From positions 2,480,001-2,544,000 of the forward strand of contig NZ_JARXVJ010000001.1 of the NCBI RefSeq assembly GCF_029892445.1: DNA of 64,000 nucleotides, given 5' to 3'. The notes under the pieces are model-generated. The model worked only from the letters and a program-made list of their open reading frames with translations, was not told the origin of the DNA and did not search any database. Of the stretch, positions 63,012 through 64,000 are shown piece after piece; the stretch's first letter is position 1, and the number at the start of each line of letters is the position of its first letter. The translations under genes and the position numbers were made by a program. Origin of the DNA: Chryseobacterium sp. H1D6B. GTDB taxonomy: Bacteria > Bacteroidota > Bacteroidia > Flavobacteriales > Weeksellaceae.

Positions 63012-64000
63012 ATGGCACAAGGAAAACAGACTCCACGTCAGAAGATGATCAACCTTATGTATTTGGTGTTCATCGCTATGATGGCCCTAAATATTGATGC
63101 AGAAATCATCAGATCATACTACGACTCTACGAAAGCACTTAATGAAACAAGAACTTTAACTGAAAAGAAAAACGAAAAGATTTTCGAAAAAACCCTAGAA
63201 GCGAAAGCTCAGCAGGTACCAGATACTTATGCTACACCTTGGGAGCAGTATAAAGTGTTGAAAGTTAAGGTTGATGCATTAGTAAATGCAGCTCAAGAGA
63301 TTAAAGTTAGTCTTAAAAAACAATCAGAATTTCACGATAAAGATCCTAAAACAGGAAAAGATATTGATGTAAGTGAAAACTTTGCAGCGCTTAATAATAA
63401 TGAAGCGACAATGACTTACTTCTTTAAAGATGGAGATGAAAATTCTCCTACAAAAGGAGCTTTAGCATTGAAAGCTAAAATGGATGATGTAAGAAATTAT
63501 ATTACTGCAACGTTTGGAAAAAATGATCAACTTAAGGATTTAGTGGATAGAGCTAATAAATCTATCATAGCTGACTATCCTCAAGGGAAATCTCCCAATG
63601 GTAAAACATGGTTTCAGAATAAATTTTATCATCAGCCGCTTATTGCTGCAATGTCAAATCTTGAGATCATTCAGAATGATGCAAGAAATGTACAGTCTGA
63701 TGCATTAGCTTTATTACTTCAAGAAAAAGTGGATGCAAGTATCAAGTTTAATAACTATGAAGCAATTGTATCAGCTCCTACAGATGTTCAGTCTGGTAAA
63801 AAAGCTGAGGCTGTTGTAATGCTTGGGACATATTCTAATAGTAATAAGATTAGTATCAGTGGAGTAAGCAGACAGGAAAATGGTAAAGGATATCTGCCAT
63901 TAAATACTGGAGGACTTGGAGAACATAAGATTAGCGGTAATATAATATTAACAGATGCAACAGGTGTAGCTCAAAACTATCCTTTCACACATACTTATAA
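63012..64000 (+). CDS. gldM: Gliding motility / T9SS protein GldM (3' end outside window)
   Basis: ATG at 63012 opens a frame that runs off the right edge (about 329 codons visible). It starts MAQGKQTPRQKMINLMYLVFIAMMALNID, the single membrane helix of GldM that plugs into the GldL ring. The long periplasmic part follows (NNEATMTYFFKDG, YPQGKSPNGKTWFQNKFYH, SNLEIIQNDARNVQSDAL). GldM transmits motion from GldL to the GldK/N ring. It lies 52 bases after gldL in the conserved gldKLMN order. Confidence 0.95.
   Translation, partial: MAQGKQTPRQKMINLMYLVFIAMMALNIDAEIIRSYYDSTKALNETRTLTEKKNEKIFEKTLEAKAQQVPDTYATPWEQYKVLKVKVDALVNAAQEIKVSLKKQSEFHDKDPKTGKDIDVSENFAALNNNEATMTYFFKDGDENSPTKGALALKAKMDDVRNYITATFGKNDQLKDLVDRANKSIIADYPQGKSPNGKTWFQNKFYHQPLIAAMSNLEIIQNDARNVQSDALALLLQEKVDASIKFNNYEAIVSAPTDVQSGKKAEAVVMLGTYSNSNKISISGVSRQENGKGYLPLNTGGLGEHKISGNIILTDATGVAQNYPFTHTY

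Overview
The window looks like a chromosomal segment of a Bacteroidota (Flavobacteriia) bacterium, most likely Chryseobacterium or a close Weeksellaceae relative. It is AT-rich and has type IX secretion genes (gldK, gldL, gldM, a PorZ-like protein, cargo with type A and type B sorting domains). It also has Bacteroidota-type promoters (TAnnTTTG), a DUF4270 lipoprotein, a short alpha-glucan phosphorylase and several POT-family peptide transporters. The genus is inferred from gene content and style, not from a marker gene.

Region 1 (1-12.3 kb) is the unusual part: a tandem array of displaced Rhs/YD-repeat C-terminal tips. Each tip begins inside an rhs gene, usually with no start codon, runs through the end of the Rhs core and a Gly-rich linker (...GQRPGEGGGGG), and then switches to a variable toxin-like domain. 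One or more small immunity-like genes follow. Six tips and twelve immunity-like genes are visible. Three tips carry HExxH metallopeptidase motifs and sit next to exported immunity-like proteins. One tip is membrane-active-looking and pairs with a three-helix membrane protein. One is followed by two related lipoproteins. Several tips are broken by single-base homopolymer changes or an in-frame stop. A hairpin terminator plus the start of the Rhs homology recurs at the cassette joints, as expected for recombination arms. No full-length rhs gene and no secretion apparatus for it lies in the window; the parent gene may lie to the left.

Region 2 (12.4-30.6 kb) is mostly housekeeping and metabolic genes: an ANT(6)-like nucleotidyltransferase, a cholesterol-oxidase-like GMC flavoenzyme, a DUF1684 protein, two GNAT acetyltransferases, an SDR dehydrogenase and a GH63-like glucosidase. 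A minus-strand operon holds a split 5'-nucleotidase, a PorZ-like protein and recO. Then come dapA, an AraC-type regulator overlapping a receiver protein that lacks its phospho-acceptor Asp, and recG.

Region 3 (30.7-42.4 kb) is a peptide-use block on the minus strand: an exported thioredoxin, three POT di/tripeptide transporters, a YhcG-type nuclease between two of them, a dipeptidyl-peptidase IV and two exported proteins of unknown role. The peptidase would release small peptides outside the inner membrane and the POT proteins would import them.

Region 4 (42.6-64 kb) holds a tandem repeat of about 171 bp, an alpha-glucan phosphorylase with Ser in place of the usual PLP lysine, a type B sorted surface protein, mtaB, a glutamate-synthase-family protein, an FKBP-like lipoprotein, hslR and aroK. 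Next are a Lys-Leu-Lys tRNA cluster, panC, a truncated GT5-like protein, the DUF4270 gene, glmS, and finally gldK-gldL-gldM, with gldM cut by the right edge.
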